The notes under the pieces are model-generated. The model had not been told where the DNA came from, searched no databases, and saw only the letters and a program-made list of their open reading frames with translations. DNA of 64,000 nt from Ktedonobacter robiniae (GTDB taxonomy: Bacteria > Chloroflexota > Ktedonobacteria > Ktedonobacterales > Ktedonobacteraceae): assembly GCF_016587375.1 (NCBI RefSeq), contig NZ_BNJG01000003.1, positions 868,001-932,000 on the forward strand, in the 5' to 3' direction. Shown here piece after piece: positions 1-8,569 of this stretch (its first letter is position 1; each line of letters opens with the position of its first letter). A program made the position numbers and the translations under genes.

Positions 1-181
1 CATGCCCCAGAATATCCCCCTTCTTCATGGTCGGAATATACCCATCATAGAGATGCAGGTCTGAGCCACAAATGGCCGAGGTCGTAATCTTGACAATGGC
101 ATCACGCGGGTTAAGAATTTCGGGATCGGGTACATTCTCTACTCGCACATCATGTGCTCCAAACCAGCATAGCGCCTTCAT
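1..181 (-). CDS. Zinc-dependent alcohol dehydrogenase, N-terminal part (cut by window edge)
   Basis: The first 60 codons are visible on the minus strand, starting at ATG 181-179 and running off the window. The translation starts MKALCWFGAHDVRVENVPDP and contains CGSDLHLYDG and the beginning of a GDILGH motif, which is the GroES-like N-terminus of medium-chain Zn-dependent alcohol dehydrogenases. The Cys and Asp of CGSD and the His of ILGH fit the catalytic zinc site. This subgroup (MKALCW..., often named glutathione-independent formaldehyde dehydrogenase-like) is an inference because the cofactor domain lies outside the window. The start ATG overlaps the stop TGA of the upstream gene by 4 bases (ATGA), so the two are translationally coupled in one operon. 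Confidence 0.85.
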   Translation of the reverse strand, partial: MKALCWFGAHDVRVENVPDPEILNPRDAIVKITTSAICGSDLHLYDGYIPTMKKGDILGH

Positions 182-987
182 ACCCGTACTCCTTCCTCTG
201 CCTGCTTCCCTGTTGGCTGCCCCTTTATAGTGGGGACTTCGCCCGCCTCTACCAGAGATTTAAAGCGGCGCAGGATCTCGGCTACCTGCGTCTCAAGCAT
301 GATATCAGTAGCCCGACCCAGCAGCGGCATCTCAAGGACAGTTTGAAGCTTGCGATGATGTACGAAATCCATCTCCAGGATCGCAATGGTGCCGCGCCCT
401 CCAGGAGCAGCGGTGAAGCGTACACGCCCATTATCCTCAAGCATGGGATTATTGATTACCCGCCACTCGATCAGCCTTCCTGGCTCCTCCCTGACAATCT
501 CAATGTCCCACTCCAGGCGCTGCCCCTGCGGTCCCCTGGCCAGCCAGTGCGAACTCTTCTCACCAGTTTTACGCACTTCCTGCACCATAGGCATATAGGC
601 AGACGCACGCTCTACATCATGCCAGGTATCGTACAGTTGTTCAGGGCTAGCTTGAATGGTCATGGCTCTATGCACACGAAAACCTGCTCCACCTGGCAGC
701 TTGCTGACATTACTTGAGGAGAAGGGATGCTCCGCCCGGTTGACGTGCAGCCTGTCATAAAGCACGCTATGGCCTGTTGCTCCTCGATAGAGCAGACCTC
801 CACCCAGCAAGAGGCTGGCAAGGCTACCCTTTGTCAGGCCAAAGAGAGTCAGCAGACCTCCACCCACCAAGGACCCAAGGCGCTCCCCCTGAGATATATT
901 CGTGGGCTTATCCGTAGCTCTTTGCAATATATCGCGTATATCGCGTATATTGACTATGGCCCGATTGCTCGACTGCTCTGAAGGCAT
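178..987 (-). CDS. Membrane-anchored SRPBCC/polyketide-cyclase-like protein
   Basis: A 269-residue protein. A TTG start at 1008 is possible, but ATG 987 has GGAGG about 9 bases upstream and is preferred. Residues about 35-75 are glycine-rich and hydrophobic (two short helices around GGGLLTLFGLTKG and LLLGGGLLYRG), matching the YgaP-type DUF2892 membrane module. From about residue 100 on there is an SRPBCC (START-like) hydrophobic ligand fold: HRAMTIQASPEQLYDTWHDVE, WDIEIVREEPGRLIEWRV and FTAAPGGRGT. Such DUF2892-SRPBCC proteins are common next to Zn alcohol dehydrogenases, as here, where the two genes overlap by ATGA. The ligand is unknown. Role in oxidation or binding of a hydrophobic substrate is inference. 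Confidence 0.8.
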   Translation of the reverse strand: MPSEQSSNRAIVNIRDIRDILQRATDKPTNISQGERLGSLVGGGLLTLFGLTKGSLASLLLGGGLLYRGATGHSVLYDRLHVNRAEHPFSSSNVSKLPGGAGFRVHRAMTIQASPEQLYDTWHDVERASAYMPMVQEVRKTGEKSSHWLARGPQGQRLEWDIEIVREEPGRLIEWRVINNPMLEDNGRVRFTAAPGGRGTIAILEMDFVHHRKLQTVLEMPLLGRATDIMLETQVAEILRRFKSLVEAGEVPTIKGQPTGKQAEEGVRV

Positions 988-1251
988 AAGCCGTTTCCTC
1001 CATGACAAGATGATTTAGTACATTCCTGTCACGAATGCCCCGGTTGTTTGTTCCATCTCTTAGCCCAGTTTACATTTTCATCACAGTTTTCTGAAACTTC
1101 TATCATAGTCTCTTCACAAAGGGGCGGTATAGTATTTATTAACCAGGAGCAAGGTCATTTCGGCGAGAATGTTTATCCAGTCCTAGCCACTCGCCTTGAT
1201 ACATACAATCCAATCCACCGGCAAAGGAGGATACGGCAATGTAGCAAAAGA

Positions 1252-1319
1252 AACTGCTCCGCGGCATCGATGAGCGAAGAGGCTCTGGTCTCTTCTTTCA
1301 TCCATGCTGCGGAGCAGTT
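1252..1319. repeat. Imperfect inverted repeat, 21-bp arms
   Basis: The arms (1252-1272 and 1299-1319) begin AACTGCTCCGC and differ at two positions. The loop carries a second small inverted repeat (GAAGAG/CTCTTC). It sits in the 1009-1404 gap between two minus-strand genes, just upstream of a larger palindrome. On the plus strand it is preceded by AAAGGAGG and, 8 bases on, ATG-TAG (a start codon followed at once by a stop). No gene is supported in the rest of this gap. Confidence 0.6.
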
Positions 1320-1333
1320 AATTTATAGAGAGT

Positions 1334-1409
1334 AATAACAGAGTAAGCAGAGAGACCAGGTTGAGAGCCGTACGGCTCTCAACCTGGTCTCTCTGCTTAC
1401 TCTGTTATT
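1334..1409. terminator. Perfect 76-bp palindrome, probable bidirectional terminator
   Basis: Every base from 1334 to 1371 pairs with 1372 to 1409, with no loop (centre GAGCCGT/ACGGCTC). The left edge touches no gene; the right edge covers the TAA stop of the small minus-strand ORF that ends at 1405. For that gene it lies in the terminator position, although no long U-run follows. It is the longest perfect palindrome in the window. Confidence 0.7.
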
Positions 1410-1608
1410 TTGTGTTCTCTTCGTGACGTTTGAGCATGGTTTGGAGCATTTTTACGGCTCCTTCGATGGTGAGTTCGAGGTGGCTCTGCGTTTCGGTATT
1501 GTAGATCTCAACTATGCCGCGTTCGGGGTGAAACTGGATCTCAAATTCTTCGGTGCTACTGCTATACATCGTCTTGCTTGATCCTCTCTGTGTTTGGTTT
1601 GCCTCCAT
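1405..1608 (-). CDS. Small hypothetical protein (67 aa)
   Basis: A short soluble acidic/basic protein ending in a predicted amphipathic helix (LTIEGAVKMLQTMLKRHEEN). The middle (FEIQFHPERGIVEIYNTETQSHLELT) looks like a three-stranded beta segment. I do not recognise the family. The ATG at 1608 lacks a strong Shine-Dalgarno; an internal ATG at residue 14 has AGAGAGGA 9-13 bases upstream and could be the true start, giving 54 residues. The stop codon lies inside the 76-bp palindrome. Support is coding-like composition plus a terminator-like structure placed exactly at its end, so confidence is moderate. Confidence 0.5.
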   Translation of the reverse strand: MEANQTQRGSSKTMYSSSTEEFEIQFHPERGIVEIYNTETQSHLELTIEGAVKMLQTMLKRHEENTK

Positions 1609-2122
1609 CTACTACTCGTAATCCGCCAGCACTCTGCTTTACTGAAGGCTAGCAGGACCTTCTTCTTAGCCGCGGAGGCACGACGCGTGCTTTAGCAGCG
1701 TCGATCAGCTTCCATAAGCTCCTCAGGACTCCGGTACTGCCTGGCTATCCTTCTTTATCCCAGGGTCGATATGAGTAAGTGCGCGCAATTCCCCAGGTCG
1801 ATATGAGTAAGTGTATGCATTACACCTTAGGGTGTTTCGGTCATGAATCTGATGTCGGGATAACGTGTATAGCCAGAGTCCCAGTATATTCAAGCTTACT
1901 TAAACGTGGTTGTGTAGGATTCCACCCTACCTCCTGCTCCTTTTGCGGTTTTCACTGAGGTTACACCTGATCCAGACAGGAGAAAGAACCTGGTCTATCA
2001 GGGAAAAACTGGATACAGAAATACGGTATTTGAAGCGGCTAATATCCTGCGTTCACACGAGGTTCTTCCCCCTGCACCAATGCTATTCTTTAATTGCGAT
2101 AAAGTGTAAGGAGCAAAAAATA
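1609..2122. promoter_or_regulatory. Long leader/upstream region of cydABDC with 18-bp direct repeats
   Basis: A 514-base non-coding region before cydA. It holds two identical 18-base copies of GGTCGATATGAGTAAGTG at 1764-1781 and 1796-1813, spaced 32 bases (about three helical turns), and an inverted repeat ACACC-TTAG-GGTGT at 1822-1835. These are candidate sites for a redox or respiratory regulator; which one is unknown. An open frame runs through 1910-2122 in phase with cydA but has no ribosome binding site and no CydA similarity. Confidence 0.45.
1682..1702 (-). repeat. Core copy of dispersed repeat R1
   Basis: This 21-base segment is the exact reverse complement of 25807-25827 (core GCTGCTAAAGCACGCGTC). 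Related, diverged copies lie at 10627-10662 and, as two inverted copies forming a hairpin, at 33931-34001. Confidence 0.6.
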
Positions 2123-3520
2123 ATGGATGCGCTACTTCTAGCAAGGCTACAATTTGCTAGTACAATCATTTATCACTTCCTCTTCGTCCCACTGACGTTG
2201 GGACTCTCGATTCTACTCGTGATCATGGAAACCCTCTATGTCCGTACGGGCAAAGAAGTCTACCGGAACATGACTAAGTTCTGGGGTAAGATGTTCCTGA
2301 TCAACTTCGCTATGGGCGTTGTGACTGGCCTGGTGCAGGAGTTCCAGTTTGGTATGAACTGGTCTGAATACTCACGCTTCGTAGGTGATGTCTTTGGCGC
2401 GCCCCTGGCGGTTGAGGCCTTGCTGGCCTTCTTTATGGAGTCAACCTTCCTGGGCATCTGGGTCTTTGGCTGGGATCGCCTGCCGAAGAAGATACACCTG
2501 GCCGCCATCTACCTGGTCGCCCTGGCATCTCACCTCTCGGCCTTCTGGATTCTCTCAGCGAATGCCTTTATGCAGCAGCCTACCGGTTTCGTCATTCGTA
2601 ATGGCCGGGCTGAGATGACGAACTTCTTCGCACTGATCACTAATGGCCGCCTCTGGGTACAGTTCCCACACGTGGTCGCGGGTGGGCTGGTCACTGGCGC
2701 CTTCTTCGTCGCTGGTATCAGTGCCTACCGTTTGCTGAAGAAGCGTGATGAGCACGACACCGAGTTCTTTACCCGTTCAGCGCGTATCGGCCTGACGATG
2801 GCCTTGATCGGTGGTATCGCGGTCTCCCTCTTTGGTCACATCCAGGGTCAGTACAGCACAGTGCATACTCCTATGAAGATGGCTGCCGCTGAGGCCCTGT
2901 GGAATACCGAAAATCCCGCTCCACTCTCGCTCTTTAAGGTTGCGAATACACAGGAGCACAAGGATCTCTTCTCGATTGATATCCCTGCTGGGCTCAGCTT
3001 TATGAGCTACAACTCATTTGATGGCAAGGTCCAGGGCCTCAACCAGCTTCAGGCCGAATACGTGAAGCAGTATGGTCCCGGCAACTATATCCCGCCTGTC
3101 TTCATCACCTACTGGAGCTTCCGCGTGATGGTTGGTGCTGGTATGGCCATGGTCGCCATCGCGGGCCTGGGACTGTTCCTGCTGAACAAGCGGCGCTTCA
3201 CCCAATATCCCAAGCTGATGATGCTGATGGTCGCCGCGATTGCAGTCCCTTTTGTTGCCAATACAATGGGCTGGATTTTGACAGAGATGGGCCGTCAACC
3301 CTGGCTAGTCTTCGGCGTCCTCAAGACAGATGCGGGCGTCTCGCCGAATGTGAGCGCCGGGATGATCCTCTTCTCGCTAAGCGCGTTTATCGCGGTCTAC
3401 GCGGCCCTGGCCGTGGTCGATGGCTGGCTGCTCGTACGCACAGCGAAGCAGGATGTGCCTACGCTTGAGGCAGAGAAGGCGGCTTCCGAAGAAGAGAACG
3501 TGCTCCAGGGCGCGTACTAA
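2123..3520 (+). CDS. cydA: Cytochrome bd quinol oxidase subunit I (locus 1)
   Basis: 465 residues, starting at ATG 2123 behind TAAGGAG. The open frame continues 71 codons further upstream but family similarity starts at MDALLLARLQF. Subunit I carries haems b558, b595 and d and oxidises quinol while reducing oxygen to water at the membrane. Visible hallmarks: His18 in IIYHFLFVPLTLG (haem b595 ligand), the QEFQFGMNWSEY stretch, His in QFPHVVAGG (haem b558 ligand), FRVMVG (haem b558 Met with the preceding Arg) and GRQPW near residues 390-394 in the quinol-site motif. The periplasmic Q-loop is of the short Bacillus-like type. It is followed 11 bases later by cydB and then cydDC, all co-directional, so the whole oxidase assembly set is in one place. 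Confidence 0.96.
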   Translation: MDALLLARLQFASTIIYHFLFVPLTLGLSILLVIMETLYVRTGKEVYRNMTKFWGKMFLINFAMGVVTGLVQEFQFGMNWSEYSRFVGDVFGAPLAVEALLAFFMESTFLGIWVFGWDRLPKKIHLAAIYLVALASHLSAFWILSANAFMQQPTGFVIRNGRAEMTNFFALITNGRLWVQFPHVVAGGLVTGAFFVAGISAYRLLKKRDEHDTEFFTRSARIGLTMALIGGIAVSLFGHIQGQYSTVHTPMKMAAAEALWNTENPAPLSLFKVANTQEHKDLFSIDIPAGLSFMSYNSFDGKVQGLNQLQAEYVKQYGPGNYIPPVFITYWSFRVMVGAGMAMVAIAGLGLFLLNKRRFTQYPKLMMLMVAAIAVPFVANTMGWILTEMGRQPWLVFGVLKTDAGVSPNVSAGMILFSLSAFIAVYAALAVVDGWLLVRTAKQDVPTLEAEKAASEEENVLQGAY

Positions 3521-3531
3521 GGGGAACTGTT

Positions 3532-4548
3532 ATGAGCTTACAAATTACCTGGTTTGTGCTGATTATGGTGCTCTTCGCAGGATTCTTCCTGCTTGAGGGC
3601 TTTGACTTCGGTGTCGGCATGCTCCTGCCCTTCCTGGGCAGGAACAATATCGAGCGGAGCACGATTCTTAGTTCGGTTGGCCCCTTCTGGGACGCGAATG
3701 AGGTCTGGCTGATTACCGCGGGTGGCGCGATGCTGGCGGCCTTCCCCAACTGGTACGCGACGCTCTTCAGCGGCTTCTACCTGGTCTTTATCCTGCTGCT
3801 ACTGTCCCTGATCGTACGTGGCGCAGCCTTTGAATTCCGGGGCAAGCACAACTCGCCACGCTGGCGGCGGACTTGGGACTGGCTAGCCTTCGTGGGCAGC
3901 GCGCTTCCCGGCTTTCTGTGGGGCATCATAGTCGCCAACATGCTGCTGGGTGCGCCTATCGACGCACACATGCACTATGTGGGTACGCCATGGCAGCTCT
4001 TCAATCCCAAAGCCATCATCGCGGGCCTGGCCTTTACGCTGATGTTCGCCCTGCATGGAGCGGTCTTCCTGAGCCTGAAGACTGAACACAAGCTGATGGA
4101 GCGCTCCTTCAAGGCGGCTCTCCTACTCTGGCTCCCCACGGTGATCCTGGCCGCGGTCTTTATTGGTGGTCTGTACATGACCTCGCCTGTGATTCATAGC
4201 TTCGGCAGCGATCTGCGTGTGCTCACGCCTATCGTAGGTGCCCTGGCGCTCTTGCTGATCCCAGTCATGGTCCTGCTGCGCCGTAGTGGAATGGCCTTTA
4301 TTCTGACCTCGGTCACAGTCCTGCTGACCACGCTGACAGTCGCGATGGCCATCTTCCCAAATGTACTGATCTCTAGCCTGAATCCGGCCTGGAACCTGAC
4401 CATCACCAATGCGTCGTCGAGTCCCTATACGCTCACGGTGATGAGCTGGATCGCGCTTACCTGTGTGCCTTTCGTTCTGGCCTACCAGGCCTGGAACTAC
4501 TGGGTCTTCCGCAAACGCGTCAGCGTTCATACTCTGAGCCATCACTAA
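3532..4548 (+). CDS. cydB: Cytochrome bd quinol oxidase subunit II (locus 1)
   Basis: 338 residues with eight to nine membrane helices. The N-terminus FFLLEGFDFGVGMLLPFLG and GPFWDANEVWLITAGGAMLAAFP are the classic CydB signature; the acidic residues in LEGFDFG and WDANE line the proton path in known structures. RBS AAGGGGA precedes ATG 3532. It partners CydA encoded immediately upstream. The C-terminal YQAWNYWVFRKRV is typical of the family end. Confidence 0.95.
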   Translation: MSLQITWFVLIMVLFAGFFLLEGFDFGVGMLLPFLGRNNIERSTILSSVGPFWDANEVWLITAGGAMLAAFPNWYATLFSGFYLVFILLLLSLIVRGAAFEFRGKHNSPRWRRTWDWLAFVGSALPGFLWGIIVANMLLGAPIDAHMHYVGTPWQLFNPKAIIAGLAFTLMFALHGAVFLSLKTEHKLMERSFKAALLLWLPTVILAAVFIGGLYMTSPVIHSFGSDLRVLTPIVGALALLLIPVMVLLRRSGMAFILTSVTVLLTTLTVAMAIFPNVLISSLNPAWNLTITNASSSPYTLTVMSWIALTCVPFVLAYQAWNYWVFRKRVSVHTLSHH

Positions 4549-4638
4549 TCAATCACGTTTGAGCATCTATAAGGATCGCATGCAATGTCGCATGCCTCAC
4601 ACTGAAGCGCATTTCTTCCTTACACGCTGCTGTGACAT

Positions 4639-4673
4639 GGGAAGGGACCGGCGAGTCCCTTCCCTTATTTTTT
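4639..4673 (+). terminator. Intrinsic terminator after cydB
   Basis: GGGAAGGGAC (4639-4648), six-base loop, GTCCCTTCCC (4655-4664), then TTATTTTTT. This is a textbook rho-independent terminator. It separates cydAB from cydDC, which would then need read-through or its own promoter in 4674-4767. Confidence 0.85.
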
Positions 4674-4767
4674 CCTGTAGCTGTAACCCATTCGCCCCTT
4701 TGCTGTATATCATAATATAAGTAGGCCTTTTTTTCAGATTTGATACTACAAACCCGGGGTAGGGATT

Positions 4768-6519
4768 ATGAAAATATATAGACGCCTCTTTCGCTATACA
4801 CCGCAGGTACAGCTCTACCTGGCCTGCACGATTGGTATCGCCCTCCTGACCGGGCTGCTCATCGTGGCGCAATCCTATGGCATTACGCAGGTCATTCAAC
4901 ATATCTTTCTCGATAAGCAGACCCTCGCGCAGGTAACCAGCCTCCTACTCATCCTGGCCGCAGTGATGCTTGGGCGCGCGCTTCTGCCCTGGTTCGGCGA
5001 ATTCATCGCAGGATATACAGCCAGCAAGGCTAAGACTTCTATCCGCGAGCGAGTGATGAAGCGCCTCTTCGCGCTTGGACCTGCCTACACCTCGGGTGAG
5101 CGTAGCGGCGAGATGGCCAATACACTAACTGAGGGCATCGAGGCCCTGGACGCCTTCTTTAGCCAGCTACTGCCCCAGATGATCATTACCATGCTGGTGC
5201 CAGTCATCATTCTGATAACGGTCTTTGCCTGCGACTTTCTTTCGGGCATTGTTCTCCTGGTCACGCTCCCCGTCCTGCCCATCTTTATGATCTTGATTGG
5301 CAAGGCTGCAGACGCCATGACAAAGAAGCAGTGGCGCCTCATGAACCAGATGAGCGCGCATTTCCTGGATGTCTTGCAGGGCCTGACCACGTTGAAGCTT
5401 TTTGATCGCAGCCGCGCCCAGAGCGAGATCGTCGAGCGTATCAGCGAGCGCTACCGCGTGATGACAATGAAGGTATTGCGTATCGCCTTCCTCTCGGCCT
5501 TTGTGATGGAGCTGGGCGCGACGATTAGCGTAGCCCTGGTGGCGGTCGAGATTGGTCTGCGCCTCCTGTACGGTCTGATGCCCTTTGATAAGGCCTTCCT
5601 GGTCCTGTTGCTGGCCCCCGAATACTTCCAGCCCTTGCGCACGATTGGCACACGCTTCCACGCCAGCATGAATAGCACGGCGGCCGCTGAGCGCATCTTT
5701 GATATCCTTGATACTCCTCTGCCAGAACAGAAGCCAGCCACGAGAGAGCCACTACCCACACCCGAAACCCTGCGCTTCGAGGGAGTCAGCTTCTCCTATC
5801 GCCAGGAGGGCAAGGAGCCACGGCGCGCGCTCGCTGACGTCTCCTTCACAGCCAGGCGCGGCCAGAAGATCGCCATCGTGGGACCCAGCGGCGCAGGCAA
5901 GAGCACGCTGGCCTCGCTTTTCTTGCGCTTTATGGAGCCAGAGAGTGGTCAGATTCTTGTCAACGAGACGCCTCTGGAGCGCTTCTCAATTCAGCAATGG
6001 CGACAGCAAGTAGCCTGGATTCCCCAGCGCCCCTACCTCTTCGACGCCAGCATCGCCGAGAATATCCGCTTTGGGCGCCAGGATGCCAACCTGGAAGAGG
6101 TTATGCAGACGGCTCAGCAGGCTGGTATCCATGACTTTATTCAGGGTCTGCCCCAGGGTTATGAGACGCCTATTGGTGAGCGCGGCGCGCGCCTGAGCGG
6201 AGGCCAGATACAGCGTCTGAGCCTGGCACGTGCCTTCCTCAAGCAGGCACCTATTCTGCTGCTCGACGAGGCCACAGCCAATCTGGATAGCCAGCATGAG
6301 GAGCGCATCCTCGATGAACTAAGCACACTAACTCAGGATCACATCCTCTTTATCATAGCGCACCGCCTGAATACCGTGCGCCAGGCAGACCGCATTCTCG
6401 TCCTGAATGAAGGTCGCCTCGTGGAAGAGGGCACGCATCATGAGCTTGTAGAGCAGAATGGCCTCTACAGAGAGTTACTGGCCGCCTACAGGCGCGATGA
6501 GAAGGAGGTAAAGGCATGA
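4768..6519 (+). CDS. cydD: ABC exporter half, CydD type (bd oxidase assembly)
   Basis: 583 residues: six membrane helices (about 20-320) and a C-terminal ATPase. Walker A GPSGAGKST at 372-380, signature LSGGQ at 476-480, Walker B ILLLDEA at 496-502 and a switch His in IIAHRLNTVRQ. CydDC is a heterodimeric exporter of cysteine/glutathione-type reductant (recent work also implicates haem) needed for assembly of functional cytochrome bd. The stop overlaps the start of the next gene by ATGA, and cydAB lies just upstream, which together support the CydD assignment over a generic multidrug exporter. Confidence 0.9.
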   Translation: MKIYRRLFRYTPQVQLYLACTIGIALLTGLLIVAQSYGITQVIQHIFLDKQTLAQVTSLLLILAAVMLGRALLPWFGEFIAGYTASKAKTSIRERVMKRLFALGPAYTSGERSGEMANTLTEGIEALDAFFSQLLPQMIITMLVPVIILITVFACDFLSGIVLLVTLPVLPIFMILIGKAADAMTKKQWRLMNQMSAHFLDVLQGLTTLKLFDRSRAQSEIVERISERYRVMTMKVLRIAFLSAFVMELGATISVALVAVEIGLRLLYGLMPFDKAFLVLLLAPEYFQPLRTIGTRFHASMNSTAAAERIFDILDTPLPEQKPATREPLPTPETLRFEGVSFSYRQEGKEPRRALADVSFTARRGQKIAIVGPSGAGKSTLASLFLRFMEPESGQILVNETPLERFSIQQWRQQVAWIPQRPYLFDASIAENIRFGRQDANLEEVMQTAQQAGIHDFIQGLPQGYETPIGERGARLSGGQIQRLSLARAFLKQAPILLLDEATANLDSQHEERILDELSTLTQDHILFIIAHRLNTVRQADRILVLNEGRLVEEGTHHELVEQNGLYRELLAAYRRDEKEVKA

Positions 6520-8285
6520 ACGAGAACACGACGACAACCTTCCTGCGCCTGCTCAAACTGGCGAAACCCCTCAGAGGCTTGATGGCCCTGGCGGTCCTGC
6601 TAGGCTTTCTGACTATCGGTTGTGGTGTCGCATTACTGGCGACCTCGGCCTATCTAATCTCCGCAGCGGCACTGCATCCCGCCGTTTCAGCCCTAAGTAT
6701 CGCCATTGTGGGCGTGCGCGCCTTTGGCATTGGGCGCGGCGTATTCCGCTATCTCGATCGCCTGGTCTCGCACGAAGTGGTCTTCCGCCTGCTCTCACGG
6801 ATTCGCGTCTGGCTCTATAACGCCATCGAACCCCTGGCACCGGCACGCCTGCTCAGCTTCGCACGCGCAGATGGCACGGGCTTGAGCAGCGGCGACTTGC
6901 TGAGCCGCATTATCTCTGACGTAGACGCCCTTCAGAATGTCTACATTCGCGTGATCTCGCCTCCTATGGTGGCCCTGGTAGTTGCTATAAGTGTCTGGCT
7001 CTTTCTGGGCGCCTTTGATCTCCTGATCGGACTCGTCTTTATCGTCACCTTCCTGCTAGCAACGGTCGGCGTCCCCCTGCTTACGCACGTCCTGAGCCGC
7101 ACGATTGGCGAGCGCTTGGTCACACTCAACGCACAACTTAAAACCGAGGTGGTCAATAATATCCAGGGCATGCCCGATATCGTCGCCTTTGGTCAGGAGG
7201 AGCACCAGGCCAACCGTCTGAGCGCGTTGAGCACAACCCTGCAAGGCCTGCAACGCCAGATGGCCAATATTACTGGCATCCAGAGCGCTCTGACTAACCT
7301 TTTTACTAATCTCGCGACCTGGCTGACGCTCCTCCTGGCGATTCCGCTGGTGACCTCGGGTCACCTCCCCGGCGTCCTGCTCGCGATGCTGGTCCTGACG
7401 GTCCTCTCCAGCTTTGAGGCCGCACAGCCTCTTCCTGCCGCCTTCCAGCAACTGGGCAGCACCACGCAGGCCGCGCGCCGTCTCTTTGAGATCGTCGATG
7501 CCCGTAGCGAGGTGGAGGACCCCAAAGAGGCCACGCCTCTGCCCCAGCGCTATGACATCGGGTTTCGCAATCTGACTTTTCGCTATATGCAGGAGCAGCC
7601 ACCCGTCTTGCGCGACCTCAGCTTCCACGTACCCGAGAACTCTTGTGTGGCTATCGTGGGCGCTAGCGGCGCGGGCAAGTCGACCATCGCGCGCCTGCTC
7701 CTGCGCTTCTGGGAGCATCGCCAGGGCCAGATTCTATTGGGCGGGCAAGAACTACAAGGGTATCGCCAGGAGGACATCCATCGCCTGATGAGTGTCGTGG
7801 CCCAGGATACCCACCTCTTCAATACAAGCATCTACGAAAACCTGCGCATCGCCAATCACGATGCCAAGCGCGAGATCATCATCACGGCGGCCAAACAGGC
7901 CCAGATTCACGACTTTATCGAGTCTCTACCCCAGGGCTACGATACCCAGGTCGGGGAACAGGGCCTGTTCCTGAGTGGAGGCGAGCGCCAGCGCATAGCT
8001 ATCGCCCGTGCCCTACTCAAGGACGCGCCCATCCTCATTCTCGATGAGCCAACCGCCAACCTGGACAGTCTGACCGAGCGCGAGGTCCTGCGCACCCTGC
8101 GCACCCTTATCCAGGGGCGCACCACCATTCTCATCACCCACCGCCTCGTTGACCTCGACATGGCCAATGAGATCCTGGTCCTGCGCGATGGCGAGATCGC
8201 CGAACGCGGCAGCGAGCGCCAACTCATGCAGAACGAAGGCCTCTACTGGCAAATGTGGAACCTGCAACACAAAGTGCTTGTATAA
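6516..8285 (+). CDS. cydC: ABC exporter half, CydC type (bd oxidase assembly)
   Basis: 589 residues. The TM region begins LLKLAKPLRGLMALAVLLGFLT and continues YLISAAALHP and RYLDRLVSHEVVFRLL, which are typical CydC sequences. ATPase motifs: Walker A GASGAGKST at 382-390, LSGGE at 486-490, Walker B ILILDEP at about 506-512, and TILITHRL. Forms the heterodimer with CydD, with which it overlaps by 4 bases. Followed by a perfect 50-bp palindrome. Confidence 0.92.
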   Translation: MNENTTTTFLRLLKLAKPLRGLMALAVLLGFLTIGCGVALLATSAYLISAAALHPAVSALSIAIVGVRAFGIGRGVFRYLDRLVSHEVVFRLLSRIRVWLYNAIEPLAPARLLSFARADGTGLSSGDLLSRIISDVDALQNVYIRVISPPMVALVVAISVWLFLGAFDLLIGLVFIVTFLLATVGVPLLTHVLSRTIGERLVTLNAQLKTEVVNNIQGMPDIVAFGQEEHQANRLSALSTTLQGLQRQMANITGIQSALTNLFTNLATWLTLLLAIPLVTSGHLPGVLLAMLVLTVLSSFEAAQPLPAAFQQLGSTTQAARRLFEIVDARSEVEDPKEATPLPQRYDIGFRNLTFRYMQEQPPVLRDLSFHVPENSCVAIVGASGAGKSTIARLLLRFWEHRQGQILLGGQELQGYRQEDIHRLMSVVAQDTHLFNTSIYENLRIANHDAKREIIITAAKQAQIHDFIESLPQGYDTQVGEQGLFLSGGERQRIAIARALLKDAPILILDEPTANLDSLTEREVLRTLRTLIQGRTTILITHRLVDLDMANEILVLRDGEIAERGSERQLMQNEGLYWQMWNLQHKVLV

Positions 8286-8286
8286 A

Positions 8287-8336
8287 ATAAAAAGGGAAAG
8301 CGACGCTATGCGCATAGCGTCGCTTTCCCTTTTTAT
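8287..8336. terminator. Perfect 50-bp palindromic terminator
   Basis: 8287-8311 pairs without interruption with 8312-8336; centre GCTATGC/GCATAGC, arms ending in AAAAAGGG/CCCTTTTT. The flanking A5 and T5 runs make it a plausible bidirectional terminator; it follows cydC by one base. Confidence 0.85.
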
Positions 8337-8380
8337 GAGCGCAACAGACACGAAGGGCGCCCCCTACACAATGATATACA

Positions 8381-8410
8381 TTGACAATCTTCTATATACT
8401 TGAGTATACT
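8381..8410 (+). promoter_or_regulatory. Candidate sigma-A promoter for alpha-galactosidase
   Basis: TTGACA at 8381-8386, 18-base spacer, TATACT at 8405-8410. It lies about 160 bases upstream of the ATG at 8570. A GGAAAGGAGGTG stretch near 8450 resembles a ribosome binding site but no ORF follows it. Confidence 0.6.
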
Positions 8411-8569
8411 TCTTATACTTGCTCCTTTGCTACAGATGTGCCAATGTCGGGAAAGGAGGTGCCAACTTTTCGCTAGCAAGCCATTCCCCGTGCTTTCTCT
8501 CTAGCCATGTGTCCCTCATACCGCTATGAATGTCGTCTCATCGCCTGTGCTGCACACAAGGAGGTAGTA

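Noticed and set aside
1048..1335. Open frame of 95 codons on the plus strand
   Set aside because: Runs through the hairpin region, has no ribosome binding site and no protein-like composition.
1910..2122. 71-codon N-terminal extension of CydA
   Set aside because: No family similarity and no Shine-Dalgarno; TAAGGAG precedes ATG 2123 where CydA similarity begins.
7056..7718. 220-codon ORF antisense to cydC
   Set aside because: Shadow of a GC-rich coding region; composition and lack of start signal do not support a gene.
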